A stretch of DNA of 7,803 nucleotides from the NCBI GenBank assembly GCA_023443515.1, contig JAEZUC010000120.1:1-7803 (forward strand), in the 5' to 3' direction. How positions within the stretch are numbered: position 1 is the stretch's first letter; every line of letters begins with the position of its first letter. A program made the translations under genes and the position numbers. The notes beneath the pieces are model-generated. The model was not told the DNA's origin. It saw nothing but the letters and a program-made list of their open reading frames with translations, and searched no databases. The stretch comes from Bacillota bacterium. Its GTDB lineage: Bacteria > Bacillota > Clostridia > Acetivibrionales > DSM-1351. Positions 1 through 5,654 of this stretch are shown one piece after another.

Positions 1-680
1 GCCTTGTGAAGAAATAAAACCTGCCTTTTTAGCTTATGTATGGTTTTAAGGGTCTTTGAAGTAGTTCTTACTATCAACTCATCTTCGGCAATCTCAATTT
101 CTTCACTGAAGTCCTCCAGTACGGTAAAATAGTTGTCCACAATTATGTCCAGCAGACAGTACATAAGGTAATCTGTGCCAAGCTTTCTTATTCTGCCTGC
201 ACTAAGACTTAACCTCTTAATTACCGGTGCAAAAATGTCCGTATCCTTTTCACAAAAGGATATAACAAAATTCTTTCCCAGTACAAGGCTGATTTGCTCT
301 ATGTCGAACTCTCCCAGCTTTCTGTCATAGGAAAGCATCTTTGCAGAAATGTACATATAGTCCTGATTAAACTCTATTTTAGGCCGTTGGTCGGTATTGA
401 GAATGTCCTCCATAACCAATGGGTGCAGACCGAATTTCCCACCTATTTCAGCCAGAACCTCCGTCTCATTCAGACCTTCAATATTCAGCCAGAGTGCTTT
501 TCCTTCAGATTGATTAATCTCAGACAAATTTTTGGAGGAAATATTATTTTGTCTAAAGGTATCTTCTCCATACTCAATCAGGGTTATAACTGCGGTATCC
601 CTTTTTTTGTCACCAATATGAACAAGACTTCCCGGAGGAAGTCCTATTGTTTTTAAACGGGATTTTACAATTCTTTGCAT
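1..680 (-). CDS. corA: CorA-family magnesium/cobalt transporter (N-terminal 226 residues; C-terminus off left edge)
   Basis: CorA forms a pentameric inner-membrane channel for Mg2+ and Co2+ uptake. The visible part is the cytoplasmic funnel domain. The protein begins MQRIVKSRLKTIGLPPGSLV, and the GLPPGSLVHIG segment at residues 13-23 is typical of clostridial CorA. The core block at about 64-115 (WLNIEGLN, FGLHPLVMEDIL, QRPKIE, YMYISAKML) matches the family's WIDxxG...HPLxxEDxL..RxK pattern. The long stalk helix follows (about 185-226, ending KLKRQVLFLHK). The two C-terminal membrane helices and the GMN selectivity motif would lie beyond base 1 and cannot be checked. The ATG at 678-680 is preceded by AGAGGG with 8 bases of spacing. 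It starts 21 bases after the stop of the XRE regulator gene on the same strand, so it is probably the distal gene of the trmB operon. The family call is firm; ion preference is known only from the family. Confidence 0.93.
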   Translation of the reverse strand, partial: MQRIVKSRLKTIGLPPGSLVHIGDKKRDTAVITLIEYGEDTFRQNNISSKNLSEINQSEGKALWLNIEGLNETEVLAEIGGKFGLHPLVMEDILNTDQRPKIEFNQDYMYISAKMLSYDRKLGEFDIEQISLVLGKNFVISFCEKDTDIFAPVIKRLSLSAGRIRKLGTDYLMYCLLDIIVDNYFTVLEDFSEEIEIAEDELIVRTTSKTLKTIHKLKRQVLFLHK

Positions 681-701
681 AGCATAAACCCTCTGCTTTT
701 C

Positions 702-1394
702 TTAAAGAATTACTTCCAGCTTTACCAGTCTGGCAATAACCTTTATTTCCTTATTGCTGACAGTTTCAGTTATTAGGGTTCCCCTGTTGTATACCAATAG
801 GAGCTTGTCCCCCTGTAGCTTTTTGACCTGTCTTACAGCTCTTTCACCATTGTATTCAATAAGAAAAATACCGTCCTTGTCTATCTGATTTTCAAGAACA
901 CCGAAGGCCCTGTCCCCTTTAAATATTCTGAAACCGGACATTTCGGTGTCTTCAATATTAAGATAGAATACTTTTTCCTTAGGATACCCTTCCACCTTAT
1001 TTTTTTCAATAGGAAGCAGCTTTTTGTCAATAATCCTGTCCATTTTGTAGCCGTAAACAGGTACAGTTTTTAGAATATTTCCGAAAGCATCATCCCACAC
1101 CTGCTGTACAGGCTCATTTGAAGCAACAGGTGCCACTTTTTTAACGGGATGTACACTAGCACCATTTCCATTATCCGGTGCAAACTTATCATCTGAAGCA
1201 AAAAGTCCTAAAGGCCCAAGTTCAAAGTCTAATGCTTTAGAAATTCTACCAATCATGTCGTCACTAACTATTTTTTTACCTGATTCTATATCTAGTACAA
1301 AACTTTCTGAAACTCCCAATGCCTTTGCAAGCTGCTTTGGAGTCTTTCCTTTTTTAAGCCTCACCTTATTTATTTCTTGGCCTATTCTGCTCAT
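702..1394 (-). CDS. XRE-family regulator with LexA/S24-like C-terminal domain, catalytic dyad apparently lost (230 aa)
   Basis: Predicted DNA-binding regulator. Residues about 3-58 form an XRE helix-turn-helix (QLAKALGVSESFVLDIESGK). A low-complexity linker (about 70-100) leads to a C-terminal half that resembles the S24/LexA fold: VPVYGY entry strand, FYLNIEDTEM, KGDRAFGVLE, then GERAVRQVKKL and a final strand EIKVIARLVKLEVIL. In active S24 proteins the nucleophile lies in G-D-S-M and the general base in a V/L-K-R motif. Here the equivalents read D-T-E-M and V-R-Q, so self-cleavage is unlikely and the domain may only dimerise or bind a ligand; this is inferred by eye alignment. An upstream in-frame TTG at 1401-1403 abuts the Shine-Dalgarno AAGGGA (1404-1409), whereas the ATG at 1392-1394 is 9 bases from it, so the ATG is preferred. 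Third gene of the trmB operon. Target genes are unknown. Confidence 0.82.
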   Translation of the reverse strand: MSRIGQEINKVRLKKGKTPKQLAKALGVSESFVLDIESGKKIVSDDMIGRISKALDFELGPLGLFASDDKFAPDNGNGASVHPVKKVAPVASNEPVQQVWDDAFGNILKTVPVYGYKMDRIIDKKLLPIEKNKVEGYPKEKVFYLNIEDTEMSGFRIFKGDRAFGVLENQIDKDGIFLIEYNGERAVRQVKKLQGDKLLLVYNRGTLITETVSNKEIKVIARLVKLEVIL

Positions 1395-1403
1395 AAATAA
1401 CAA

Positions 1404-1409
1404 TCCCTT
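1404..1409 (-). promoter_or_regulatory. Ribosome-binding site that decides the XRE regulator start
   Basis: AAGGGA on the minus strand lies 9 bases before the ATG at 1392-1394 but directly touches the alternative TTG at 1401-1403. This supports the shorter protein beginning MSRIGQEI. Confidence 0.7.
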
Positions 1410-1444
1410 CCCGTTAAATTACATTACCGTATACTAAAGACATG

Positions 1445-2170
1445 CTATCTTGCCCAAAGTACCAGCATATATGAGTTGTACTTGTCAAACTCATTTCCGT
1501 TAAAATCCGAAAAAAGTCTTATCCTTTTAAATCCTGCATCAGAGACTGCTTCTACAAGATCATCCTCTCTCAGCGGATAAAGGGGTATTTCATTTTCATA
1601 TACTTCTTTGTCAACGCTAAGACAAGTATTAAAATATATTCTGTTGTAGCTCCTGTCGTACCTGTAGTTTCTCTCAAAGGTAAGCCCTATTTCTTTGTTC
1701 TCAATAGTAGGCAGGCTTTTTATATCCCTCAGTATTATCCTGTCAAAGTTTATTATCTGGAGCACAAGATTGCCTTCTTTACCTGTCAGCTGTTTTGCAG
1801 TCTTTATAAATTCTCTTATTTGTTCCAGATTTTCAAGATGCACTATGGAATTCCCAATGCAGAAAACTAAATCAAAGCTATCAGAAATCTTATTCTGCAA
1901 CTCAAGCATATTTCCCTGCATAAACCTTACGGATTGATTATTTTCTTTTGCCTTTGTTTCAAGTCTGCGTATCATCTCTTTGTCTAAATCCGCAGCCGTT
2001 ACATTGTAGCCCCGTCTGTCCAGTTCCAGAGAATATCCCCCTGTCCCGCAGGCTATATCCAGTATAGATTTTGGCGGTTCACCCGCAATCTCCCTAAGGA
2101 AATCAATCTGCTCTTTTCCCGTTGGAAAAATGTAATCATAATATTTAGAAATCTTTTGATAAAATGACAT
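1445..2170 (-). CDS. Class I SAM-dependent methyltransferase, substrate unknown (241 aa)
   Basis: A soluble Rossmann-fold methyltransferase. Motif I is ILDIACGTGGYSLEL at residues 36-50. The acidic residue that would contact the SAM ribose is D61 (VTAADLD). A motif II-like GNMLEL lies at about 86-91, and the motif IV region is FDLVFCIGNSIVHL at about 99-112. The C-terminal half (SYNRIYFNTCLSV, PLYPLREDDLVEAVSDAGF) has the layout of small-molecule methyltransferases of the Methyltransf_25/UbiE-like type rather than an RNA or DNA enzyme, but the substrate cannot be read from sequence. It starts at an ATG only 2 bases past the trmB stop. Its Shine-Dalgarno AGAGGA is embedded in the last codons of trmB, so the two are likely translationally coupled. 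The downstream XRE gene follows after about 50 bases. Confidence 0.85.
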   Translation of the reverse strand: MSFYQKISKYYDYIFPTGKEQIDFLREIAGEPPKSILDIACGTGGYSLELDRRGYNVTAADLDKEMIRRLETKAKENNQSVRFMQGNMLELQNKISDSFDLVFCIGNSIVHLENLEQIREFIKTAKQLTGKEGNLVLQIINFDRIILRDIKSLPTIENKEIGLTFERNYRYDRSYNRIYFNTCLSVDKEVYENEIPLYPLREDDLVEAVSDAGFKRIRLFSDFNGNEFDKYNSYMLVLWAR

Positions 2171-2172
2171 AG

Positions 2173-2883
2173 TTAATTTTCCTCTTTTGTATTTATACCA
2201 ATGTAAGCAACTTCAGGTATTTCCATTTTATATTCCGCAATCAGGAACTTTATTGGAATTCCCTCATCAGAGAACATTATCTCATGCTCTGTGGGAACAT
2301 TCTCCTCAAAGCCACTTTCATGTAGATTCCAGGTTTTATATTTTATTATAAACCCATTTTCTTCAAAATATTTTACCGAATCTTCATAAAGACCGTCATC
2401 ATCGGTCTTAAACCAAATTTCCGCACCTGACGCTAAAAATTGCTTGTACTTTACAAGCTGTTTACCATGTGTCAGTCTTTTTTTCTTGTACGGAGTCTTA
2501 GGCCACGGATTGCAGAAGTTAATATAAATCTTGTCAATTGAGTCTGAAGTGTCCAGCATATTATCAATTAATTCAATATTCTGGGACATAAGCCTGATAT
2601 TCTTTATTTCTTCAATACCTCTTTCATTATATTCCTTCTCAATCTTTCTTTTTGCAAGTCCGAGAACTTCACTTTTTATATCTACAGCTATATAGTTGAT
2701 GTTTTGATTGTCAGCAGCAAGCCTTGCTATAAAGCCTCCCTTGCCACACCCCAATTCCACATGTATGGGATTGCTGTTGCCAAATAGCTCCCGCCATCTG
2801 CCCTTATAGCCGGGTGGATCCTTAACATAAAAATCACATGCCGCCAGTTCAGGTCTTGCCCATGGTTTTCTTCTAAGCCTCAC
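2173..2883 (-). CDS. trmB: tRNA (guanine-N7-)-methyltransferase TrmB (236 aa)
   Basis: TrmB uses SAM to methylate N7 of G46 in the variable loop of tRNAs. Diagnostic features, numbered from the chosen start, are the N-terminal RLRRKPWARPEL (2-13), SAM motif I VELGCGKGGF (42-51), acidic D68 in YIAVDIK, the signature NFCNPWPK followed by KKRLTH (122-139), KTDDDGLYEDS (159-169) and the late TEHE (198-201). Length fits the family (about 210-240 residues). The frame stays open to a GTG at 2890-2892, but that codon overlaps the Shine-Dalgarno. The second GTG at 2881-2883 lies 8 bases after GGGAG and gives the family-like start MRLRRKPW, so it is preferred. First gene of the minus-strand operon, with its own promoter at 2923-2951. 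Confidence 0.95.
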   Translation of the reverse strand: MRLRRKPWARPELAACDFYVKDPPGYKGRWRELFGNSNPIHVELGCGKGGFIARLAADNQNINYIAVDIKSEVLGLAKRKIEKEYNERGIEEIKNIRLMSQNIELIDNMLDTSDSIDKIYINFCNPWPKTPYKKKRLTHGKQLVKYKQFLASGAEIWFKTDDDGLYEDSVKYFEENGFIIKYKTWNLHESGFEENVPTEHEIMFSDEGIPIKFLIAEYKMEIPEVAYIGINTKEEN

Positions 2884-2891
2884 AATATACA

Positions 2892-2896
2892 CTCCC
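2892..2896 (-). promoter_or_regulatory. Ribosome-binding site that decides the trmB start
   Basis: GGGAG on the minus strand lies 8 bases before the GTG at 2881-2883. The other in-frame GTG (2890-2892) shares a base with this site and cannot be initiated from it. Confidence 0.7.
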
Positions 2897-2922
2897 GTTT
2901 TATAAAATAAACATACAAAAAT

Positions 2923-2951
2923 ATTTTACAGTCCACACACCCCCCTGTCCA
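2923..2951 (-). promoter_or_regulatory. Sigma-A-type promoter of the trmB operon
   Basis: On the minus strand, -35 TGGACA (2946-2951, 5 of 6 consensus) and -10 TAAAAT (2923-2928, 5 of 6) are separated by exactly 17 bases. The spacer begins with a run of six G. The predicted transcript starts near 2916, giving a leader of about 33 bases before the GTG start. No other promoter of this quality is seen between trmB and corA. Confidence 0.65.
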
Positions 2952-3020
2952 TAATAATTTATACCCATTATGCCATAAATAAGCTAAAATTTGTTATTTC
3001 CTATCCAATTCACTTGAAAC

Positions 3021-3050
3021 TGGAACATTTCAGACAATAGCGTGTCTAAA
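3021..3050 (+). promoter_or_regulatory. Candidate ECF-sigma-type promoter of uppP
   Basis: TGGAACAT (3021-3028) followed after 15 bases by GTCTAAA (3044-3050) resembles the ECF pattern GGAACTT-N15-GTCTAA. In the Bacillus ECF form (TGAAAC-N16-CGTC) it reads TGGAAC-N16-TGTC. The AAC core and spacing fit well. Clostridial ECF consensus sequences vary, so this stays a candidate. No sigma-A promoter of better quality was found upstream of uppP; TTGACT at 3092 lacks a good -10 at 17 bases. Confidence 0.4.
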
Positions 3051-3081
3051 ATCGTAAGATTATTTGGTTATTACCCGATGC

Positions 3082-3104
3082 CAAAGTTTGCTTGACTAAC
3101 TTTG
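3082..3104 (+). repeat. Inverted repeat (hairpin 1) in uppP leader
   Basis: CAAAGTT (3082-3088) and AACTTTG (3098-3104) form a perfect 7-bp stem with a 9-base loop. It is not followed by a T run, so it is not an intrinsic terminator. Confidence 0.5.
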
Positions 3105-3117
3105 AGTATTTAAGTAA

Positions 3118-3139
3118 CCTATATACAAAGGGCTATAGG
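3118..3139 (+). repeat. Inverted repeat (hairpin 2) in uppP leader
   Basis: CCTATA (3118-3123) and TATAGG (3134-3139) form a 6-bp stem with a 10-base loop. The loop carries CAAAG (3126-3130), which could instead pair with CTTTG (3100-3104) of hairpin 1. Confidence 0.4.
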
Positions 3140-3181
3140 CAGGAAATACATTATTATATTAATCTGAAAAGGTGGTTAGAA

Positions 3182-4027
3182 ATGGATACTTTGTTATTTG
3201 TGCTTAAATCAATAGTTCTGGGAATTGTTGAAGGTGTAACTGAATTTCTCCCTATTTCTTCAACAGGGCATTTGATTATTTTTGAAAATATAATGGGATT
3301 TAAGAGTGCCAACCCAGACTATGTTAAAATGTATACATATGTAATTCAGTTAGGTGCCATAATGGCAGTAGTTCTGTTGTACTGGAAAAAAATAAAGGAA
3401 ACTATTATAAATTTCTTTCCCCAGAAGGTTGGATATGAAAAGTCAGGTTTCAAATTCTGGTTTATGATCTTTATAGCCTGCCTCCCCGGAGCAGCTGTTA
3501 AGCTACTACTGGATGAACCCGTTGAAAAATATCTTATGACTCCCGTTACAGTTGCTATTGTTCTGATACTTGGCGGTTTTTGGATGATTTATGCTGAAAA
3601 AAAATTCAGAAACAACAATCTAGGTAAACAAAAGCTGAGCGTAACTCCAAAGCAAGCCTTGATAATCGGTGCTTTCCAGTGTCTGGCAATAATCCCGGGT
3701 ATGTCCCGTTCCGCTTCAACAATTATAGGTGGATGGGTGGCAGGTCTTTCTACTGTTGTTGCAGCAGAGTTTTCATTCTTCCTTGCTATCCCGGTCATGT
3801 TTGGGTACAGTCTTCTTGAAATAATCAAAATCGGTGGCCTGACCTCACTCCCGGCTGCTGAACTAATCTCCCTTGTAGTTGGGTTTGTAGTAGCGTTTTT
3901 AGTATCAGTAGCTGTAATCAGTCAGTTTATTTCATACTTGAAAAGAAAACCCCTCACATCTTTTGCAATATATAGAATGATTTTTGCTGTTATAGTTTTA
4001 ATAGCAGGCTTTATGGGATTCTTTTAA
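3182..4027 (+). CDS. uppP: Undecaprenyl-diphosphate phosphatase UppP/BacA (281 aa)
   Basis: This integral membrane enzyme removes a phosphate from undecaprenyl diphosphate, regenerating the lipid carrier for peptidoglycan and wall polymer synthesis. Extra copies give bacitracin resistance in other species. The first catalytic block EGVTEFLPISSTGHLI is at residues 17-32 (E17, E21, S27, H30), and the second block PGMSRSAST at 172-180 carries R176, matching the essential arginine of the E. coli enzyme. Several hydrophobic helices are evident (for example about 55-67, 92-107, 122-137, 215-230, 235-256, 264-281). Length matches the family. The ATG at 3182-3184 follows AGGTGG with 6 bases of spacing and places the catalytic block where the family has it. 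The gene appears monocistronic: a strong terminator begins 20 bases after its stop. Its leader carries an ECF-like promoter candidate. Confidence 0.96.
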   Translation: MDTLLFVLKSIVLGIVEGVTEFLPISSTGHLIIFENIMGFKSANPDYVKMYTYVIQLGAIMAVVLLYWKKIKETIINFFPQKVGYEKSGFKFWFMIFIACLPGAAVKLLLDEPVEKYLMTPVTVAIVLILGGFWMIYAEKKFRNNNLGKQKLSVTPKQALIIGAFQCLAIIPGMSRSASTIIGGWVAGLSTVVAAEFSFFLAIPVMFGYSLLEIIKIGGLTSLPAAELISLVVGFVVAFLVSVAVISQFISYLKRKPLTSFAIYRMIFAVIVLIAGFMGFF

Positions 4028-4046
4028 GCAGAAGCAGAAACAGATT

Positions 4047-4086
4047 AAAAGCCTTGCACCGTATCTGAAGACGGTGCAAGGCTTTT
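4047..4086. terminator. Bidirectional intrinsic terminator between uppP and the secreted-protein gene
   Basis: A perfect 16-bp stem (4047-4062 with 4071-4086) encloses an 8-base loop. The stem has AAAA at its left foot and TTTT at its right foot, so it can end transcripts from both convergent genes. It starts 20 bases after the uppP stop and ends 16 bases before the stop codon of the minus-strand gene. Confidence 0.9.
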
Positions 4087-4101
4087 GTATTTTAAAATTT
4101 A

Positions 4102-5217
4102 TTATGAGTTCAAATCACTTGGCATTACTACCTCAAAGTTTCCGTTTATGTCTGAAAAATTCATTTGGTAGGTTACTGAAAAATTGTACTTTGTACCTTC
4201 TATGTCAGTTGTTCCTGATTCTTTTAATATAATTTTACTGATACAGTTTGTACTTTTATTTATAGTGAACTCAACATATTTTGAAGAAATTTGATTTTTG
4301 AGTAACTCCTGACTGGTTAAAAAGTCGGATAATGTACTTCCTATAATAACGTTCCCTTTAAGAATTACTTCATTTTTATCTTTTCCGTTAACGGAAGTTA
4401 ACCCGGATAAAATGGCATTATCGTACTTTACTAAAGAATTAAACGCAAAGCCATCCTTAAATTCTTTCTCGCTCATATCCTGATAAGTCCATTCTCCCTG
4501 GTCAATCCTGGAATATTGCTTGTTGTCATTCATGGCGATAAGAATATTATTTTCTGTAACTTCACCATTTGTATTCATTTTGTAGTTAACAGTACTGATG
4601 GCTTTTTTTGTTTTTAAATCCATTAACGTTGATACAGGTGCAGTAAGTTTTATATCAATACCCGTTCTCTTTAATGAAAGCTCTGCATTCTCTTTGATTT
4701 TTATCTTTGAAACCGAATTCATTGCTTTCAGAACATTGTCTAAAAGTACCTTGTTTTTTGAAAATGAAGCTTTATCTCTTAGCAAATATGTATTCGTCTG
4801 ACTATCCTTATTTATATTTCTGCCAAAGCAGTCCGCAACAAAATCAACCGGAAAATATGCCTTGGTTTTGTACATAAACGGTTTTACAGAAACAGTTTTC
4901 TTAGTACTATTTAATGTAGCAGCTGAACTGTTAATCTGCATAACAAGCTTTGTTTTTCCCTTTATTAAAGTAATCTTTGTTTTACTTTTATCCCAAACCT
5001 GACCGGTTTTAGCTATTCCCAACCCGTTAAAAATTTCAGTGGACAACATTAGCTTTTTATCTTTGATTACAGCCACATTGGAAAGCTTCAGCGGAACTCC
5101 GTCAATAATAATCTTTGCCGTCTTATCCTCTTGTACGGAGCTGGTCTGAGCTGCCATAACAATTCCGGTGTTAAGCATCAACATAATACATAGAAGAACG
5201 GCAATAATTTTTTTCAT
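4102..5217 (-). CDS. Secreted protein with copper-amine-oxidase-N-like domain and unrecognised C-terminal domain (371 aa)
   Basis: The N-terminus MKKIIAVLLCIMLMLNTGIV is a signal peptide with likely cleavage after about residue 23 (VMAA-QTSS). The Cys at position 10 is too early and lacks lipobox context, so a lipoprotein is not supported. Residues about 35-148 resemble the copper-amine-oxidase N-terminal-like domain common in secreted clostridial proteins (IIIDGVPLKLSN, MLSTEIFNGLGI, KAYFPVDFVADCFG). The family name does not imply amine oxidase activity, and no oxidase domain is present. Residues about 155-371 are strand-rich with a WTYQDMSEKEF stretch, loosely like LolA/LppX-type or DUF6612-like clostridial domains; this is a weak fold impression. 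The ATG follows AAAGGAGG with 10 bases of spacing. It is monocistronic, bounded by the bidirectional terminator and an upstream hairpin. Likely role is at the cell surface, function unknown. Confidence 0.85.
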   Translation of the reverse strand: MKKIIAVLLCIMLMLNTGIVMAAQTSSVQEDKTAKIIIDGVPLKLSNVAVIKDKKLMLSTEIFNGLGIAKTGQVWDKSKTKITLIKGKTKLVMQINSSAATLNSTKKTVSVKPFMYKTKAYFPVDFVADCFGRNINKDSQTNTYLLRDKASFSKNKVLLDNVLKAMNSVSKIKIKENAELSLKRTGIDIKLTAPVSTLMDLKTKKAISTVNYKMNTNGEVTENNILIAMNDNKQYSRIDQGEWTYQDMSEKEFKDGFAFNSLVKYDNAILSGLTSVNGKDKNEVILKGNVIIGSTLSDFLTSQELLKNQISSKYVEFTINKSTNCISKIILKESGTTDIEGTKYNFSVTYQMNFSDINGNFEVVMPSDLNS

Positions 5218-5237
5218 TTAGAAAAATCCTCCTTTAA

Positions 5238-5268
5238 ATTGGTTAATATTTACTAATTAATTACCAAT
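5238..5268. repeat. Inverted repeat ATTGGT/ACCAAT in the leader of the secreted-protein gene
   Basis: ATTGGT (5238-5243) and ACCAAT (5263-5268) flank an AT-rich core. Pairing can continue for 3 more bp after a one-base bulge. It lies just upstream of the ribosome-binding site, so it could be an operator or a weak hairpin. AT-rich DNA produces such repeats by chance. Confidence 0.3.
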
Positions 5269-5284
5269 CTATATATCGGAAAAT

Positions 5285-5290
5285 ATTATA
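5285..5290 (-). promoter_or_regulatory. Candidate -10 box for the secreted-protein gene
   Basis: A perfect TATAAT is present on the minus strand about 68 bases before the start codon. No convincing -35 element is found 16-18 bases upstream, so the promoter may need an activator or another sigma factor, or the match may be chance. Confidence 0.3.
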
Positions 5291-5307
5291 CTTTACATAA
5301 GATAAAT

Positions 5308-5338
5308 AAATGCAGGCAACAAATTGCCACCTGCATTT
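5308..5338 (-). terminator. Hairpin terminator after the small-protein gene
   Basis: AAATGCAGGCAA (5308-5319) pairs with TTGCC (5324-5328) and TGCATTT (5332-5338) around a 4-base loop, with a 3-base bulge on one arm. On the minus strand it is followed by a T-rich stretch (TTTATTTATCTT). It begins 26 bases after the stop of the small gene and separates it from the secreted-protein gene. Confidence 0.6.
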
Positions 5339-5363
5339 TAAAATCTTATACTGTTTATTCACT

Positions 5364-5501
5364 TCATTCTGATGCCGGAGTTTCCTTACCAAATTTTGCT
5401 CTGGCACTTTCCGCTTGAGGATCATGTTTTATATTTTTTGAGTGAAAAGCACCGTCTTCCTTCTGCTTATTACTTTTTTTATTTTTTTTATTGCTGCTCA
5501 T
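5364..5501 (-). CDS. Small lysine-rich protein, possibly CPC_1213-like (45 aa)
   Basis: A 45-codon gene. The protein starts MSSNKKNKKSNKQKEDGAFH, continues through a HDPQAESARAKFG segment and ends PASE. The N-terminal 14 residues contain 7 lysines. The rest is hydrophilic with no membrane segment, cysteine or signal peptide. The motif E-D-G-x-F...HDPQxESARAKF resembles a small family of conserved clostridial proteins I recall as CPC_1213 family; this is from memory and the function is unknown. Support for translation is good: AAGGAG sits 9 bases before the ATG, a terminator-like hairpin follows the stop, and the gene fills an otherwise empty interval divergent to the sulfur flavoprotein gene. 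The coding strand has runs of A8 and A7 separated by one T (5474-5489). Confidence 0.8.
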   Translation of the reverse strand: MSSNKKNKKSNKQKEDGAFHSKNIKHDPQAESARAKFGKETPASE

Positions 5502-5572
5502 GACATAGCACTCCTTATACCAATTTTTTATTTCAGATATACTTATTTTACCTGTAATTTACTTTTATATTC

Positions 5573-5600
5573 TTTATAATTATTGACAGAACGGTAACAA
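5573..5600 (-). promoter_or_regulatory. Weak promoter candidate for the small-protein gene
   Basis: On the minus strand, TTGTTA (5595-5600, 4 of 6) and TATAAA (5573-5578, 5 of 6) are separated by 16 bases. It overlaps the divergent promoter on the other strand. In such AT-rich DNA this could be chance. Confidence 0.3.
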
Positions 5601-5612
5601 ATATCGTATTAT
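5583..5612 (+). promoter_or_regulatory. Sigma-A-type promoter of the sulfur flavoprotein gene
   Basis: A perfect -35 TTGACA (5583-5588) and a -10 TATTAT (5607-5612, 5 of 6) are separated by 18 bases. The predicted start is near 5619, giving a leader of about 36 bases with GGAGG at 5641-5645. An AT palindrome (TATTAT, 6 bases, ATAATA; 5607-5624) covers the -10 and start region and could serve as an operator. Confidence 0.7.
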
Positions 5613-5654
5613 TTAAATATAATAATATATGAATGTTATTGGAGGTTTTAATAT

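Larger units (their letters stand above)
2952..3181. other. Intergenic and leader region between divergent trmB and uppP
   Basis: This stretch holds no credible gene. It contains an ECF-like promoter candidate for uppP (3021-3050) and two short inverted repeats (3082-3104 and 3118-3139). A frame open from a TTG at 3092 runs into uppP, but it lacks a ribosome-binding site and would add 30 residues before the family start. No recognised riboswitch consensus was found. Confidence 0.6.

Noticed and set aside
294..656. 120-codon plus-strand open frame
   Set aside because: It is antisense to corA, whose minus-strand translation matches the family throughout; no ribosome-binding site or family resemblance.
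1255..1937. Plus-strand open frames opposite the XRE and methyltransferase genes
   Set aside because: These are shadows of well-supported minus-strand genes with clear motifs.
3092..3120. Sigma-A promoter beginning TTGACT
   Set aside because: The hexamer 17 bases downstream (TAACCT) is a poor -10, and the better TATATA lies 22 bases away, outside the usual spacing.
3092..3181. 30-residue upstream extension of uppP from a TTG
   Set aside because: No Shine-Dalgarno before the TTG. The ATG at 3182 has a good one and gives the normal family N-terminus.
2952..3181. Known riboswitch upstream of uppP (c-di-GMP, c-di-AMP, fluoride, purine types considered)
   Set aside because: None of the conserved core sequences of those classes could be found by eye.
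3589..3828. 79-codon minus-strand frame inside uppP
   Set aside because: Antisense shadow of the conserved PGMSRSAST region of uppP.
4598..4801. 67-codon plus-strand frame
   Set aside because: Antisense to the secreted-protein gene; no start signals.
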